Below, piece by piece: positions 36,301 through 45,040 of a stretch of 53,806 nt of DNA. The position numbers and the translations under genes are program-made. Under the pieces are notes generated by a model. The model was not told the origin of the DNA. It did not search any database and saw only the letters and a program-made list of their open reading frames with translations. Within the stretch, counting starts at the first letter, position 1; every line of letters begins with the position of its first letter. Source of the DNA: a virus; the IMG/VR virus record IMGVR_UViG_3300030098_005088, positions 1-53,806 of that record; one strand, given 5' to 3'.

Positions 36301-39300
36301 TTTAACTAGAAAGCTTTCTGTTATGAAAGATAATCCTTATGCATTACTACAAGTAGGTAGAGAAATGAGTAGAAATGAACTTCAGTCTGGAGATAGAAGT
36401 AGTAGACTTTCAGGTTTAGAGTTTATATTATCTGAAGGAGGATTACCTACATATGAATTCATGAGACCTCAAATAGAAAAATCATTAACATCATACTATA
36501 TGAATACTCAGAACTTTGTTAACGGTGAGATTAAGTTTGGAGGATATAATGTTATGACTGCAGGGTCAGGACTCTCTGATCCTATTAGGCATGCGGGGAT
36601 ACAAACTTCTTTTGGAGGCTCTGCTGTCCCTCATTTTACTGGGGAACAAGTAATAGGTCATATGTTAAGTTCGACTCATGCTGACGGAATTCCTTTAGTT
36701 ATGAAACTATCTAGTGCTAAGGCAAAAGAATTAAATAGAGTTTTAATAGATAAAATCAAAAAAACTGGTTTAAAGCTTGAAGTTGAAGATGCTAACTTTT
36801 TCGCTAAAGGTGAAGAGTATCTAGGCCTTCATTCTTTATCTGGAGATATGGTTACTGGTCCTATAATAGGTAAAATTAATAGAATTATATTAGATGGTAA
36901 CAGAACTACTAATAGGGAGATAGACCAAACATTTAGAAATAAAATAAATACAGCTGTAAGAGAAACTTTAATAGATGTTATAGCTAAAGATTATAGAGGA
37001 ATATTGAAGAATGCTTCAATTGAAATAGATAAAAGTAATATATCTTATAGTGATTTCGTTAAATACTTAGATAGAGGGTTTGATAAAAATCTAATTGAAA
37101 CCTCTGATCAATTAAACAGAGAATACAGAGTAAAGACAGGAAAGAATGCTAATTCAGGATATGCTGCCACTAAAACAGGATATGATGGTATCTTTGCGTC
37201 AGCTATAGACTTAAGAACTCCTAAAGATGGTATTAATAGCTGGGTAATTAGTAAAGTAGAAAAGATATTAGATAAAAGAAGAGGAGCTGTAAGTGAGATT
37301 AATCAAGCTGATGCGATAAATCCTCAAGATGCTGATTTCGATTTAGATAAAAGTGCTCAATTTACAACATCTCCATCTAAAGTAGTAGAAGAAATATATG
37401 GAGGTGCAGGTTATCACCAAAAGTCAAGTATAGAAATATTAAAGAAAGCTGGAATGGAACTTAAGATTGAAGGCCCAACATACGAGGTATATGTAAATGA
37501 AATGCTAGCACAATTAGACTCTCAAAGAGCTCCATTGGTTAGACAGCATTCAATAGCATCTTTTATTATGCAATACTTTTCTTCTGTTAATGAAGCGAGA
37601 ATGTACAATATATTAAAACCTGGATATAGAACGGGTGTTGACTTTACAGACGGGATAAGTAGAGTATCTAATAGCATACATGATACAGCAGTTATTTCAG
37701 AGTTTAAAGGATCTAATGACCAGTTATATAAAGTTTCCTTTAGAGAAGCTGGAGAATTTGTAGACTCTGTTCAGTTTATGAAAAGCATGATTAAAGAGAT
37801 GATTGATGTACATGGCTCACCTAAAGATTTAGGAGGTGTTAATACAAGAGATTTCTTTTGGTTTTCTAATAAAGTAGGCTTATTTAAAATACAGAAAAAA
37901 GACTTTAAATCAGGTAAATATGAAGAGATTAATTGGAATGATATGAGTGCTGATGTTAGAGCTGTTCAAAAAGGTTTATCAAAGCATGTAGTCAAACCTT
38001 TGAATGATATATTTAATTTAAAAAATGGAGTTGAGACCCTAAGCGACGGGTCAAGTAGAAAGCTTACTGTATATGATTATGTTAGTATTTTTAATAATGC
38101 TAAATGGGAGATGTCTAGATTAAAACCTTTTAAGGTATGGGACCCTACTCAGAAAAAAATGGTTTCTGTAACTCCTTATATGGACAGAAATAAAAGGCCT
38201 ATGTTAGAATCTTTTGCTAATGATATGCTTGCATTTTTAGGAGATGGTTGGTCTCAACGTAATGGAACAGCAAATCATCCTCTTATAAAAGGTTTAAATG
38301 AATTAAGCAAAGCTTTAGATAAGCAATTTACAGGAAGAGATATACAGAGAAATGACCTTCTTGCTAATTTAATAGAAGGTAAGATGCATCCTACCGATGA
38401 AGTAGTAAGCAAAGCATTAAAAGAATATGTTAGAGATGAACAAAGATGGGTAGAGCTATCTAGTGTAAGATGGGAAATAAATAGACTTTCAGATATATTA
38501 AATGATATGCAGGTTTTTAGACAAGATAAAACCAATGAATACGCTAAAAAACAGGCTAGACTAGAAAGACTTAGTAAAATTATGGATGCTGCAGAAACAG
38601 AATTTAATAACACATATATAGGCAAGGCAATTCCTAAAACAAAACGTGGAGGTTATTCAGCAACAGAAGTAACTAGAGTCTATAAGTTAAATGCTAATAA
38701 AGAAGTTATTGACTTTACAGATTATAGACCAGGAGAATTCATTAAGTTTAATAGAGGTGATGTTGTTATTGAAAATCCTAGAAGATATGTTATATCTGAC
38801 AATTTAGATCAAGACCATAGAAGAGCTATGTATAGAGCGTTTGGTAATAGGAATAAAGGAGTTTCAGAGTTTGATGCTTTCCATAAAAATGGTTATATTA
38901 GAGAGCTTAAAAGAGACCTATTTAGCAAAATTGGCGATTTAAATAAAAATAGCTCCGATCAAACTATTAGAGACAGTCAGTTTTATTCTGATATATCTGA
39001 GATGGAATTAAGTATCATGAGAGATGTTTATAATAAAGCTAAAATGAGAGGAGATGCATATGCTACTCAGTTCTTATGGAGCTTATTAACTCCTAAAGTA
39101 AATCAAAATGTAGTATCTATTATGAATTATGATGCTCATGCAAACTCTTATTTCAATTCTTTTTATTTCAACTCTAATAAAAGGTCTGAGAAATTAGTTG
39201 TTAGCTTTTTAAGTAGGGCTATGGAAGGTAAGGTTCCTGAGATATCTTCAAATGATGCGAGGAGTATCTTAAAAAACATAGATAAGAGAAAAAACTTAGC

Positions 39301-39736
39301 ATTAGTTAAAGAATGGGGTAAAACATTAGATGGCGAAGCATTTAGAATGGTGGACAGAGATATAGAAAGAAACATAACTGATTTTAGAGTGCTCCCAGAA
39401 AGAAGTGATTCTCCTCACTGGAATAGAGTTGATGTTAAAAATGAAAGTGCTAGAAGAATAATGCAATCATATATGACAGGTTCTTATAGATTAGACCCTA
39501 TTGAACTATATAGACTTACTGCAGCATTAGATAAAACTAATAACAGTATGATAGATGTAAATAGAATGAGTGAATTAGTTAAAGGTTATTGGACTGATAT
39601 AAGTGATATTGACTTAGGTAGAGGTTCATTTAGATATTCCAGAAGGTCTATGAGAGAAAAAATGGAATTAAACAGAGAATATACTAAAAAAAGAGACGCA
39701 TTAGAGGCTATTGAAGAGTCGGCTTGCGGATTATAA
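30362..39736 (+). CDS. Giant virion protein, probable two-barrel virion RNA polymerase (crAss-like), 3124 aa
   Basis: The 3124-residue protein is the largest gene and is expected to be packaged and ejected. Around residues 2285-2335 it reads RTPKDGINSWVISKV, then about 25 residues on NPQDADFDLDKSAQF, with Asp at 2325, 2327 and 2329. This closely matches my memory of the catalytic region of crAss-like virion RNA polymerases (RxPxQGLNS...DFDIDK), in which the DxDxD triad holds the metal in a double-psi barrel. The N-terminal 120 residues contain small-residue hydrophobic helices (SALWGATEAVSMGALTALNQ; GYLAGSIPASLYTLGLTG) suited to membrane passage. The rest is mostly helical with acidic and basic patches. 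AAGGGGG precedes the ATG. I saw no T7/N4-type polymerase motifs, but structure prediction is needed. Confidence 0.7.
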   Translation: MNYEEENSQYDYLANQPSYLDQLSGNQAGGSLEALKPIQYDSMQQWRVFDPQGYQSAISQLQEEQEQSQDPNYFLTDDKYIPGVSDLTTFVGSALWGATEAVSMGALTALNQSYRGEIGKSFGYEAWENAAVSGKAGYLAGSIPASLYTLGLTGKGLRAASGALGIGQKTLAKFGAKQVAKGTDDILSQVTKASGMSDDVATDVFQLANKSIKEGTDEALAAAETWKTSSRIKKNPFGDSDLRLDIQNRTRIAIKSKLDDMVKAGDDGAEWAAKVGANPNAIDNIVNESLKQAQQYGHLGAGNFSRALAIKLGDGKAASYVGDAVYESILLATHSAAHTIIGNYSADALDLSEEEYQRRSWMKDALFSAVTGWFFPAVRRIGGGKDVQIAWDGMIPRAQSGSLKDFQTMTKALWQKLNSQPKVTWDNAAKTFGKDSQFTPKQVQTMLRNIYNASGKSDDVFRNAGPGFNISFLTDSNALNHASSLKALYNAYNSVTKDALKIAVPMMKEIGKDLTQSMFRMVPGTVVMNAHTWHETDWDHYPADKMVVDVVTGMLFMKRKHRAPGEKLKDFYGSGEYTGAELAKYAKTLDILNYDKKTLDYYAGVYSTLDVNEQLAKQLVGRANKSTQDRRDLSAMVEKDKLNNIKLEEDITTRTARGEDVRSFEEHGALNYTKKIQEAKRLRDQGRDAEAKAIEQQATKELAEWDIARKLVASLELGVSKESIRHMTETEAIDFIKKLNSIKWKGKEVTHENVDDFLRESRIAAVNEVTADIQGLMEGYIKNSLNALGMWNDAMVQKGGRINVHKDVLDVLDIVNKDINHAKSAEVLKAVLHMADKLNIIRLGEEGIKFESSRRENPVGKETLDLLTQEYKAATDLMHDKVFNDGMSNWRNVVPGKTKEGFLDVNILAATPIWDAMHTNMLHMRNAVGYDLVTGRNLTGMKDNRLGELHDKIDRELYEGNANVAIKDVPSSKDVPHVQEVLDFINHYNQARKLTGRETGTKEIEFTQAEKFFQEVKAETGSIFTNKDHFAAFKDYMYQEYLTEVTGSDSIGRSLRRAVNMILDRDNPMALRNDQNGTTTMPSSKALEQVLLGNVSEQVRLSAAQTKEIRDLIEIYRQNIENTLKDKGNIIKFSDDLILSEASIYTRKDWQRQLTNMVTQIEGDKLFRMGHLMKNLDILKGLVENPMWSEVAHYKSLNDIAANKKEIEVLQREFADLRMNTLKLVELISNAAQYGDVTLLRTALDQQFNLERALVEVNEFTANKKAYGRDTTLGSLASQIDVMIKDIINKRNDKLGIDSYNDVQKFIESQSEINRYSDSAGRIVTERQTVSENVYLDRYQVGDRMMDMLRGNLKSTYDNFDGVSAAVKAVLNNPAIKNQPSHIREAILENLDKIGLNEQSYITQIVEPQLAHHWNVIKNTKKVKDANLTYSQFITDTFQLLTSSGGSSRIQIATYKGGGKLDLSTATVSNWNKGFNALIDVFGFDASPGSFLLVSQTHAAQGRLTSKLDMATIAQIRADLGAGIVPKFKMSELLTAAEQNELAKLISGNVVVGSGRRGAPQYGFFSLDSKTMVMINHNKYKSIIDQFRNQNSDAYNRFKDVLGPETVEAFIRDHLKIDKVNLTNPNESVNSEVIETVLRATRLAFDRPDVLRQWANGTLDPNDLPKVFKYYSLSSPKSGLALNQRVLKLTDAFVDRMFVNDPELVHIREKYMQHRVDAPKHRKFIIFDEKDPSGKTGFFDAYTRHRDRLERQLIEEFGMSPEVAKETATRLAEKTKAESKSTVDGEVFLSLPEMISMLVPKGADKSWFVWDKGEIVGFNVAIKPVVSHSEVSKNGAMTVVMDKTAFKFDPVMDKAMRNADGKYWTDSIAFRSAVKVGKKSNGWGLEPTDIGVGIKLDTPLEKELGGRFSDWKEVVAKGLGASPKGLINPGMVEVDRANILLKSISGKHKGSVSVAYGNFLSNDAQKVLDNWLGSTANIFDLTRKLSVMKDNPYALLQVGREMSRNELQSGDRSSRLSGLEFILSEGGLPTYEFMRPQIEKSLTSYYMNTQNFVNGEIKFGGYNVMTAGSGLSDPIRHAGIQTSFGGSAVPHFTGEQVIGHMLSSTHADGIPLVMKLSSAKAKELNRVLIDKIKKTGLKLEVEDANFFAKGEEYLGLHSLSGDMVTGPIIGKINRIILDGNRTTNREIDQTFRNKINTAVRETLIDVIAKDYRGILKNASIEIDKSNISYSDFVKYLDRGFDKNLIETSDQLNREYRVKTGKNANSGYAATKTGYDGIFASAIDLRTPKDGINSWVISKVEKILDKRRGAVSEINQADAINPQDADFDLDKSAQFTTSPSKVVEEIYGGAGYHQKSSIEILKKAGMELKIEGPTYEVYVNEMLAQLDSQRAPLVRQHSIASFIMQYFSSVNEARMYNILKPGYRTGVDFTDGISRVSNSIHDTAVISEFKGSNDQLYKVSFREAGEFVDSVQFMKSMIKEMIDVHGSPKDLGGVNTRDFFWFSNKVGLFKIQKKDFKSGKYEEINWNDMSADVRAVQKGLSKHVVKPLNDIFNLKNGVETLSDGSSRKLTVYDYVSIFNNAKWEMSRLKPFKVWDPTQKKMVSVTPYMDRNKRPMLESFANDMLAFLGDGWSQRNGTANHPLIKGLNELSKALDKQFTGRDIQRNDLLANLIEGKMHPTDEVVSKALKEYVRDEQRWVELSSVRWEINRLSDILNDMQVFRQDKTNEYAKKQARLERLSKIMDAAETEFNNTYIGKAIPKTKRGGYSATEVTRVYKLNANKEVIDFTDYRPGEFIKFNRGDVVIENPRRYVISDNLDQDHRRAMYRAFGNRNKGVSEFDAFHKNGYIRELKRDLFSKIGDLNKNSSDQTIRDSQFYSDISEMELSIMRDVYNKAKMRGDAYATQFLWSLLTPKVNQNVVSIMNYDAHANSYFNSFYFNSNKRSEKLVVSFLSRAMEGKVPEISSNDARSILKNIDKRKNLALVKEWGKTLDGEAFRMVDRDIERNITDFRVLPERSDSPHWNRVDVKNESARRIMQSYMTGSYRLDPIELYRLTAALDKTNNSMIDVNRMSELVKGYWTDISDIDLGRGSFRYSRRSMREKMELNREYTKKRDALEAIEESACGL

Positions 39737-39745
39737 AGGGGAATT

Positions 39746-42733
39746 ATGAGTTATTGCCACGGACAAAGATTTAATACTGAAGAACAAAAAACTAGAGTTA
39801 AAGATGTGAAGAAAGTAGTCTCTGGTTTTGTTAGTAACCCTAAGGTTGTTGCTACAGGATATGGTGATTTCAGTACATTTAAATGGCTCTGGAATAAGGC
39901 TACTGGGACTCCCTGGGATCCTGTAACATTTAAAATAGATAAGTCTGATATAGCAAGGTTTAAAGTTGAGGCTTCTGATTTTATATCAGAAATAGGTAAA
40001 AATCCTGCAGGGTGGAGGCAATGGTTTAAACTTCCTAAAAGATTAACAGATAAAATGCCTGAAACTGAAGCTTTTACTCAAGGAATATCTGATGCAATAT
40101 CTTTCAGACAAAGACATTTAAGAGAAAATGGTGTTAAAGTAGATAGCATGCTTAAAGGTTTAGAAAAAATGTTTCATATGGAAGAATATTATGGAAAAGC
40201 TATAAAAAAATCAGATTATAGAGAGTATCAAAACTTAGAATTAGAATTAGAGCTTGCTAAATCAGTAACCCAAAGAAGAAAAGCTTTAGATAAGATTATT
40301 AAAAAAGCAGGATTAAAAGATTCTGATAACAATCCAGTATTAGGGCAGATATTATTTAGATTTAATGATTTAATTACTTTTAGATCAAATGCTAAGAATG
40401 AAGTAGAAAGACAGATACAAAGAGATTGGAATGATGTAAGGAAAGATTCAGCTTCTATGGCATTATCTGGTATAAATCATGCAAAAAGATTAATACAAAC
40501 TGTAAAAGACCTGCCTACAAGACATCGACTTAAGTTGGCTATTTCTAGATTAGAATCGGCTGCAAATAGAATATTCTTTCAATCTAAAACAGATAATCTT
40601 AAAATAGTAAAAGACCCAGATTTATCTCAGTTTAGAATAAAAGAGAACGAAATTCAAGTTTATGATGCTGACTCTAATACTATGAAGCCTCATAAAGTAT
40701 ATGACCCTTCTACAAATAAATTTGAAACTCCTATAGAGCTTACAAAGTATGCTCCAGAATATGTTATAGAATTAGCAAATACAACTAGATATATTACTGA
40801 GTTTGCAATGAATCCTAAAGATGCTAGATTTAAAGATATGACAGCAGATAAGATATTAAATGAAATTGAAACTAAAGTTGATTTAGGTTCTATGATCAAT
40901 AGACTTAAAGCTAAAGGAGATGCTCAGTCAGAGCATTTTTATTCATTAGACCCAGCTTTCTATCTAAAGAAATATATACATGATGTATCTCATTTTAACT
41001 TTGCTACTAAAATACATTTAGATTATAAGAATGCAGTAGATAAGATGTTTAGTGTTATTCGTAAGGGTAAATATAATACTGCGGAGCTATCTGATTGGGC
41101 TAAGTCTCATTTAGATGTATTAACAGATATTAAAGACTCTGCTTTAAACATGCATGAAGGTAAAATAGCTGAAATGAATAATGTAGTAAGAGCTATTACA
41201 GGCTTAGAATATATATCAAAGTTAGGATTTAGTATAAAAGGTGCTATCAAGAATAGAACTCAAGGTCTGTTTGATTTTATACAATTTGGAACTAGGATAT
41301 ATACTAAGGTTCCTGATTTTTATTCATCTAATAAGATGCACGTAGAAATGGCTGATAGACAGATGAATAGATTTGGTTTTAAATTCGGAGAAAAAGCTAC
41401 TGCTGCTGGCATAGCTGAAGCCACTAGAGGTTCTATAGATATTGAAAAAGCTAATAGAATAGACCCTGAAAAAGGATTAACTATTGAAGGAATGAGTAAA
41501 GGAACTGTTGCTAACAGAGCTATTGATGCTTCTGCTGACTTCGCATCAGGTTTCTGGGGCCCTTTATCTCATAAAGGAGTTGAGAATTCAAACAGAATTA
41601 ATACATTTAAGCGTTCTTTTGCTTTAACATATATGGAAATGATGAAACAATCTGATTATTGGGCTAAAGAATGGATGAGATCTAGGAATACTAATGTTGA
41701 ACCATCAGATAAACAGCTTGCTGAGTTTATAGAGTATAAAGCTGGTAATTTATCTGCTAATATGGTTAAGACGCTTCACTTTGAATATGATAGGTGGGCT
41801 AAGGCTAAAGTATTAAAAACTGGTCCAGGTCAAGTTGTAGGTCAGTTCCAAACTTTTAAATTTGCATTCTGGGATTTACAATATCAAATGTTGAAAGGTG
41901 CTGTCAAGGATGCTAGAGCTGGAACTATGATAAGGGATGGAAAAATATCCCCTGAAGTTGCTAGAGCTATGAGATTATTATCAATGTATTCATTTATAAC
42001 TTATGGCATATCAGCATTAACTGACCATGATTTTACAAATGTTATACAGAATGATAGCTTTCAGTTTATGAGTCAAATAAGTGATTGGCTAACAGCTGAT
42101 CCAGATAGCGCTACAACAAATGAAGAATTTGAAAGAGAAGTAAAGAAAAAACACATGTCTTTCTTTGGAGGAGGTCCTTTGGTAGGTAATATGGGTCCTG
42201 CGGTAAATGATTTACTTGCATTAGCAGAACTATATGATTTCTGGGATAGAACTCCAGCTGAATACCAAGAACTGCTTCATCATAAATACAATCCAGATGA
42301 CCCTAAATGGAATGAAAATGTGGATAGAATCATAATGGGTAATGCATTAGCTAGATGGAAATGGCATGTAATACCTTCTTTATTAAGAGGTTCTGAAGAA
42401 TCCACATTAAGACAGGTTACAGGTCTATATCAACCTAAATGGGTTGATAAATGGATACCTATTGATCCGTTCAACATGAGAGATATGGATGAGTCTTTTT
42501 CTAAGCAAAGAAGAGATTGGCTTAAAGATAAGCCCTGGAGTGTAGCTAATTTATATTCTAAATATATATTAGATGGTCAAAAAGAAGTATTTAAAAAGTC
42601 TAACAAGAAGGGCTCTATTAATGACTATTATAGACTAACAGGACAATCACATTTAAAACCACCATCTGTCGAAACTGGGGAAAGTCTGGAAGCGATAGAT
42701 ATACTAGATAAGATATTAGCTGGGGAATTATAA
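39746..42733 (+). CDS. Internal virion protein following the giant protein, 995 aa
   Basis: AAAGGGG precedes the ATG, nine bases after the giant gene. The 995-residue protein is mostly helical. The C-terminal third has a conserved-looking run (GPGQVVGQFQTFKFAFWDLQ, then MLKGAVKDARAG), hydrophobic helices (SMYSFITYGISALT) and a Trp/Pro-rich region (RWKWHVIPSLLRG) like large internal proteins of short-tailed and crAss-like phages. It is the last gene of the rightward block and ends inside the loop of the terminator at 42718-42744. Confidence 0.7.
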   Translation: MSYCHGQRFNTEEQKTRVKDVKKVVSGFVSNPKVVATGYGDFSTFKWLWNKATGTPWDPVTFKIDKSDIARFKVEASDFISEIGKNPAGWRQWFKLPKRLTDKMPETEAFTQGISDAISFRQRHLRENGVKVDSMLKGLEKMFHMEEYYGKAIKKSDYREYQNLELELELAKSVTQRRKALDKIIKKAGLKDSDNNPVLGQILFRFNDLITFRSNAKNEVERQIQRDWNDVRKDSASMALSGINHAKRLIQTVKDLPTRHRLKLAISRLESAANRIFFQSKTDNLKIVKDPDLSQFRIKENEIQVYDADSNTMKPHKVYDPSTNKFETPIELTKYAPEYVIELANTTRYITEFAMNPKDARFKDMTADKILNEIETKVDLGSMINRLKAKGDAQSEHFYSLDPAFYLKKYIHDVSHFNFATKIHLDYKNAVDKMFSVIRKGKYNTAELSDWAKSHLDVLTDIKDSALNMHEGKIAEMNNVVRAITGLEYISKLGFSIKGAIKNRTQGLFDFIQFGTRIYTKVPDFYSSNKMHVEMADRQMNRFGFKFGEKATAAGIAEATRGSIDIEKANRIDPEKGLTIEGMSKGTVANRAIDASADFASGFWGPLSHKGVENSNRINTFKRSFALTYMEMMKQSDYWAKEWMRSRNTNVEPSDKQLAEFIEYKAGNLSANMVKTLHFEYDRWAKAKVLKTGPGQVVGQFQTFKFAFWDLQYQMLKGAVKDARAGTMIRDGKISPEVARAMRLLSMYSFITYGISALTDHDFTNVIQNDSFQFMSQISDWLTADPDSATTNEEFEREVKKKHMSFFGGGPLVGNMGPAVNDLLALAELYDFWDRTPAEYQELLHHKYNPDDPKWNENVDRIIMGNALARWKWHVIPSLLRGSEESTLRQVTGLYQPKWVDKWIPIDPFNMRDMDESFSKQRRDWLKDKPWSVANLYSKYILDGQKEVFKKSNKKGSINDYYRLTGQSHLKPPSVETGESLEAIDILDKILAGEL

Positions 42734-42747
42734 AACCCCCAGCTTTT
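42718..42747. terminator. Bidirectional terminator between converging blocks
   Basis: AGCTGGGG (42718-42725) pairs perfectly with CCCCAGCT (42737-42744), with an 11-base AT-rich loop that holds the last codon and stop of the upstream gene, and TTTTATCTTT follows on the plus strand. It lies between the end of the rightward block (42733) and the end of the leftward block (42752) and would stop rightward transcripts. Leftward readthrough would meet the same stem. Confidence 0.8.
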
Positions 42748-42751
42748 ATCT

Positions 42752-42928
42752 TTACTTCTTGTAGCGATAGTCTCCTATACTTCTCCTTGTTGTTTGCAAC
42801 ATAGTTTCGCATAAGTTTAAGACTTTATGATAGTTATAACCATCAATACTTTTACTTAGCTCCATCATATGATGCACACAGGTTAAGAATTCGACTCTCG
42901 CATTAACTTTCATCGTTTTATCGTTCAT
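42752..42928 (-). CDS. Small unknown protein, 58 aa
   Basis: GGAGAGG and four bases precede the ATG at 42928; the frame ends at a TAA at 42752-42754. The 58-residue product (start MNDKTMKVNARVEFLTCVHH) is helical and basic at its C-terminus. Its start overlaps the end of the primase-helicase gene by four bases (ATGA), so it is the last gene of the leftward block. Function unknown. Confidence 0.7.
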   Translation of the reverse strand: MNDKTMKVNARVEFLTCVHHMMELSKSIDGYNYHKVLNLCETMLQTTRRSIGDYRYKK

Positions 42929-44685
42929 GATTCCTCTCCGAATGCAGCTTTTATGTTTAGATTATCTAACATTAGCTTTATGTTTATCTGTTCTTTTTCT
43001 CTGTTCTTATCACTTTTCAATTGAAGATGTGTCACTAGCCCGTTTTCTCCTTTAAATGGCTTGATTGATAGCAATTTATTCGCATTATAGGCAATTCTAA
43101 ACGAACCTCTGGCAGATGCTATATCTACTCCATCTCTGAACGCAGCTTTAGTTATTTCGGAAACAGCAAATACTGTAAGATTATACTTAACAGCAACTTC
43201 CATTAACGATTGCGATACTTCTTCCATTTTCATATTTAGGTCTTGATGCTTACTTTGCATTAAACCCATATGGTCTATTATGAGTACTTCTGGAACTCTC
43301 GGTAACATACTTATTCTTTTATCTAATTCATATGTAAAAGGCGCTGAGAAATCTACCATTAAATAATCAAACTCTTTGTCTATGCCGTTTTTCTGCATAA
43401 CTTGATAATGATTCTTTAGGTCTTCTTCACTCCATCCTTTATGTATTTGAATGAATCTAGAGAATAATTGTCTTGGAGACATCTCCATTTCTACAAATAG
43501 TGTAGGTTTCTTTAATGAAACAACCCAATTTTGTAAGAGCATTGTCTTCATACTAGCAGGCGGTGCCTGTAATATAACTACTTCACCTGGATAAACTGGA
43601 AAATCCTGTCCATACAGAGCTCCTAAATTAATAGGTTCTACATTTGAAGCATAGAAATTAATAAGTGCTTTCTCCATTGAGGTAGCATCCATTGTATTCT
43701 GCGACTTCTTACTCTTGTATAATCTACATGTTGAACTGCAATGAGAATCCATAATCTGATCACTACAACCATATCTATTTCCATTACCACCATGTCCATC
43801 ATAACAAGAATCCACTATCTTACTCATCTCTTCGGATGTGAACTGATATTTATCACGATCTACTTGTCTTCTCCAATCTTCCATTATTATTCTTACTGTT
43901 CTTTCTGGGTATCTCCATCTTAAATGAGCAGCTATACGTAATGCAGTAGCATGTCTCTTTCCAATGGCTGTTCCTTGAAGCATTCTTTGAATACACGTGT
44001 AATAGATTGGATCAGGAGACCTTCCTTGGTCTTCTATCTTTACTTTCTGTACTTCTTTTTTAGGCTTGGTATTTGTTCTAATATCAAACACAGGAGCACA
44101 ATCAGTATTAACTGTTTTTATAGGATGAGTTTGTTTAGCCCATGATAATATATTAGATTCGTTAAAATCTTTTTCATGTGTAGGTTCTAGCATGACTTTA
44201 AATAGTCCTGATTTAGAGTTCCTAGTATTAGCTATTCTAATTATCCTTGTTTTATCAGTTACAGATGGGTCAGCATATTCATAGATTCCATATCTAGTTA
44301 AAACTTCTTTTACTTTTGTATGAAGATTGTCACAAGGACTCCATCTAAATGCTGTTCCAGGTATATGTATATGAAATCCTGTACCACTAAAATATGTGAT
44401 ATTAGGCACATCTAAACTACCTAGTAAGGTTTTAAGTTTTTGAACTTTTAACCATGCTTTTCCTATACTAGCTCCATCTACATCTAGTATAAATTCATCA
44501 GGCATATAGATTTCTCCACTAAACCCTGATAATGTCTTATGTTTAGAGAAGTAATGTATTACAGTCTCATCATAATCATATAATGAACAGAATGTATCTG
44601 TATTACTATTTCTAAAGTCATTAATCTTCTCTGCATCATGAAAATGATGTCTTTTATTTAAACCAAAAGCAAATTCTTTAATCAT
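42925..44685 (-). CDS. Primase-helicase: AEP-like primase plus DnaB/RecA-like ATPase, 586 aa
   Basis: Primes and unwinds DNA at the replication fork. The true start is the ATG at 44685, five bases after GGAGG; a TTG four codons upstream overlaps that site. The primase half shows D68-x-D70 (ILDVDG) and FSGTGFHIHIPG (99-110), matching the archaeo-eukaryotic primase signature. Cys residues at 294, 307, 316 and 320 form a metal-binding C-terminal primase module. The ATPase half shows Walker B VLIIDH (467-472). Walker A is degenerate: QAPPASMKT (373-381) keeps Lys-Thr but lacks both usual Gly. 586 residues is normal for fused phage primase-helicases. Confidence 0.82.
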   Translation of the reverse strand: MIKEFAFGLNKRHHFHDAEKINDFRNSNTDTFCSLYDYDETVIHYFSKHKTLSGFSGEIYMPDEFILDVDGASIGKAWLKVQKLKTLLGSLDVPNITYFSGTGFHIHIPGTAFRWSPCDNLHTKVKEVLTRYGIYEYADPSVTDKTRIIRIANTRNSKSGLFKVMLEPTHEKDFNESNILSWAKQTHPIKTVNTDCAPVFDIRTNTKPKKEVQKVKIEDQGRSPDPIYYTCIQRMLQGTAIGKRHATALRIAAHLRWRYPERTVRIIMEDWRRQVDRDKYQFTSEEMSKIVDSCYDGHGGNGNRYGCSDQIMDSHCSSTCRLYKSKKSQNTMDATSMEKALINFYASNVEPINLGALYGQDFPVYPGEVVILQAPPASMKTMLLQNWVVSLKKPTLFVEMEMSPRQLFSRFIQIHKGWSEEDLKNHYQVMQKNGIDKEFDYLMVDFSAPFTYELDKRISMLPRVPEVLIIDHMGLMQSKHQDLNMKMEEVSQSLMEVAVKYNLTVFAVSEITKAAFRDGVDIASARGSFRIAYNANKLLSIKPFKGENGLVTHLQLKSDKNREKEQINIKLMLDNLNIKAAFGEES

Positions 44686-45040
44686 ATTTGCCTCCAATCA
44701 GTCTTGCAAACTCCTTAAACTCTATTATTGCATATGTTTTCGTATTATTACGTTTGATTACTAACACGGGAACTCTATCTTCGCAGTTAGTTTCTGCTTG
44801 TTCTAGTGCTCCCCATAAGTTTAATCTTTCTACATTTTTGCATTCAAAAGAATAAGGTATTGTTTGTTTAGCTTTAGGACTCAAGATTATATCTTCACCA
44901 GGCATCCCCATTGTCTGAGATTTAATATCATCATCTTCTAATCTCGGAACTTTAGTAGTTTCAACAAATATCTTTCTTAGTTGATCCCTGACCCAGTTCT
45001 GAAGTCTTCTTCCTTTAGCTTTAGAGCTTTTTATTTTCAT
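44678..45040 (-). CDS. PD-(D/E)XK endonuclease / resolvase-like, 120 aa
   Basis: The small 120-residue protein shows D50 (MPGEDIIL) and E66-x-K68 (YSFECKNVERLN), the PD-(D/E)XK nuclease core, after a basic N-terminal helix (KAKGRRLQNWVRDQLRKIF). Related phage nucleases act as resolvases or process recombination intermediates. It overlaps the primase-helicase start by eight bases. The start ATG at 45040 has GGAGG 12 bases upstream, rather far. Confidence 0.75.
   Translation of the reverse strand: MKIKSSKAKGRRLQNWVRDQLRKIFVETTKVPRLEDDDIKSQTMGMPGEDIILSPKAKQTIPYSFECKNVERLNLWGALEQAETNCEDRVPVLVIKRNNTKTYAIIEFKEFARLIGGKYD

Noticed and set aside
30362-39736. N4-type (T7-like single-subunit) virion RNA polymerase
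   Set aside because: The size is similar to N4 vRNAP, but I did not see the T7-family motifs; the DFDLD context points to the two-barrel class instead.
44686-44697. TTG start four codons upstream for the primase-helicase
   Set aside because: The TTG sits on the GGAGG that serves the ATG at 44685, so the ATG is the better start.
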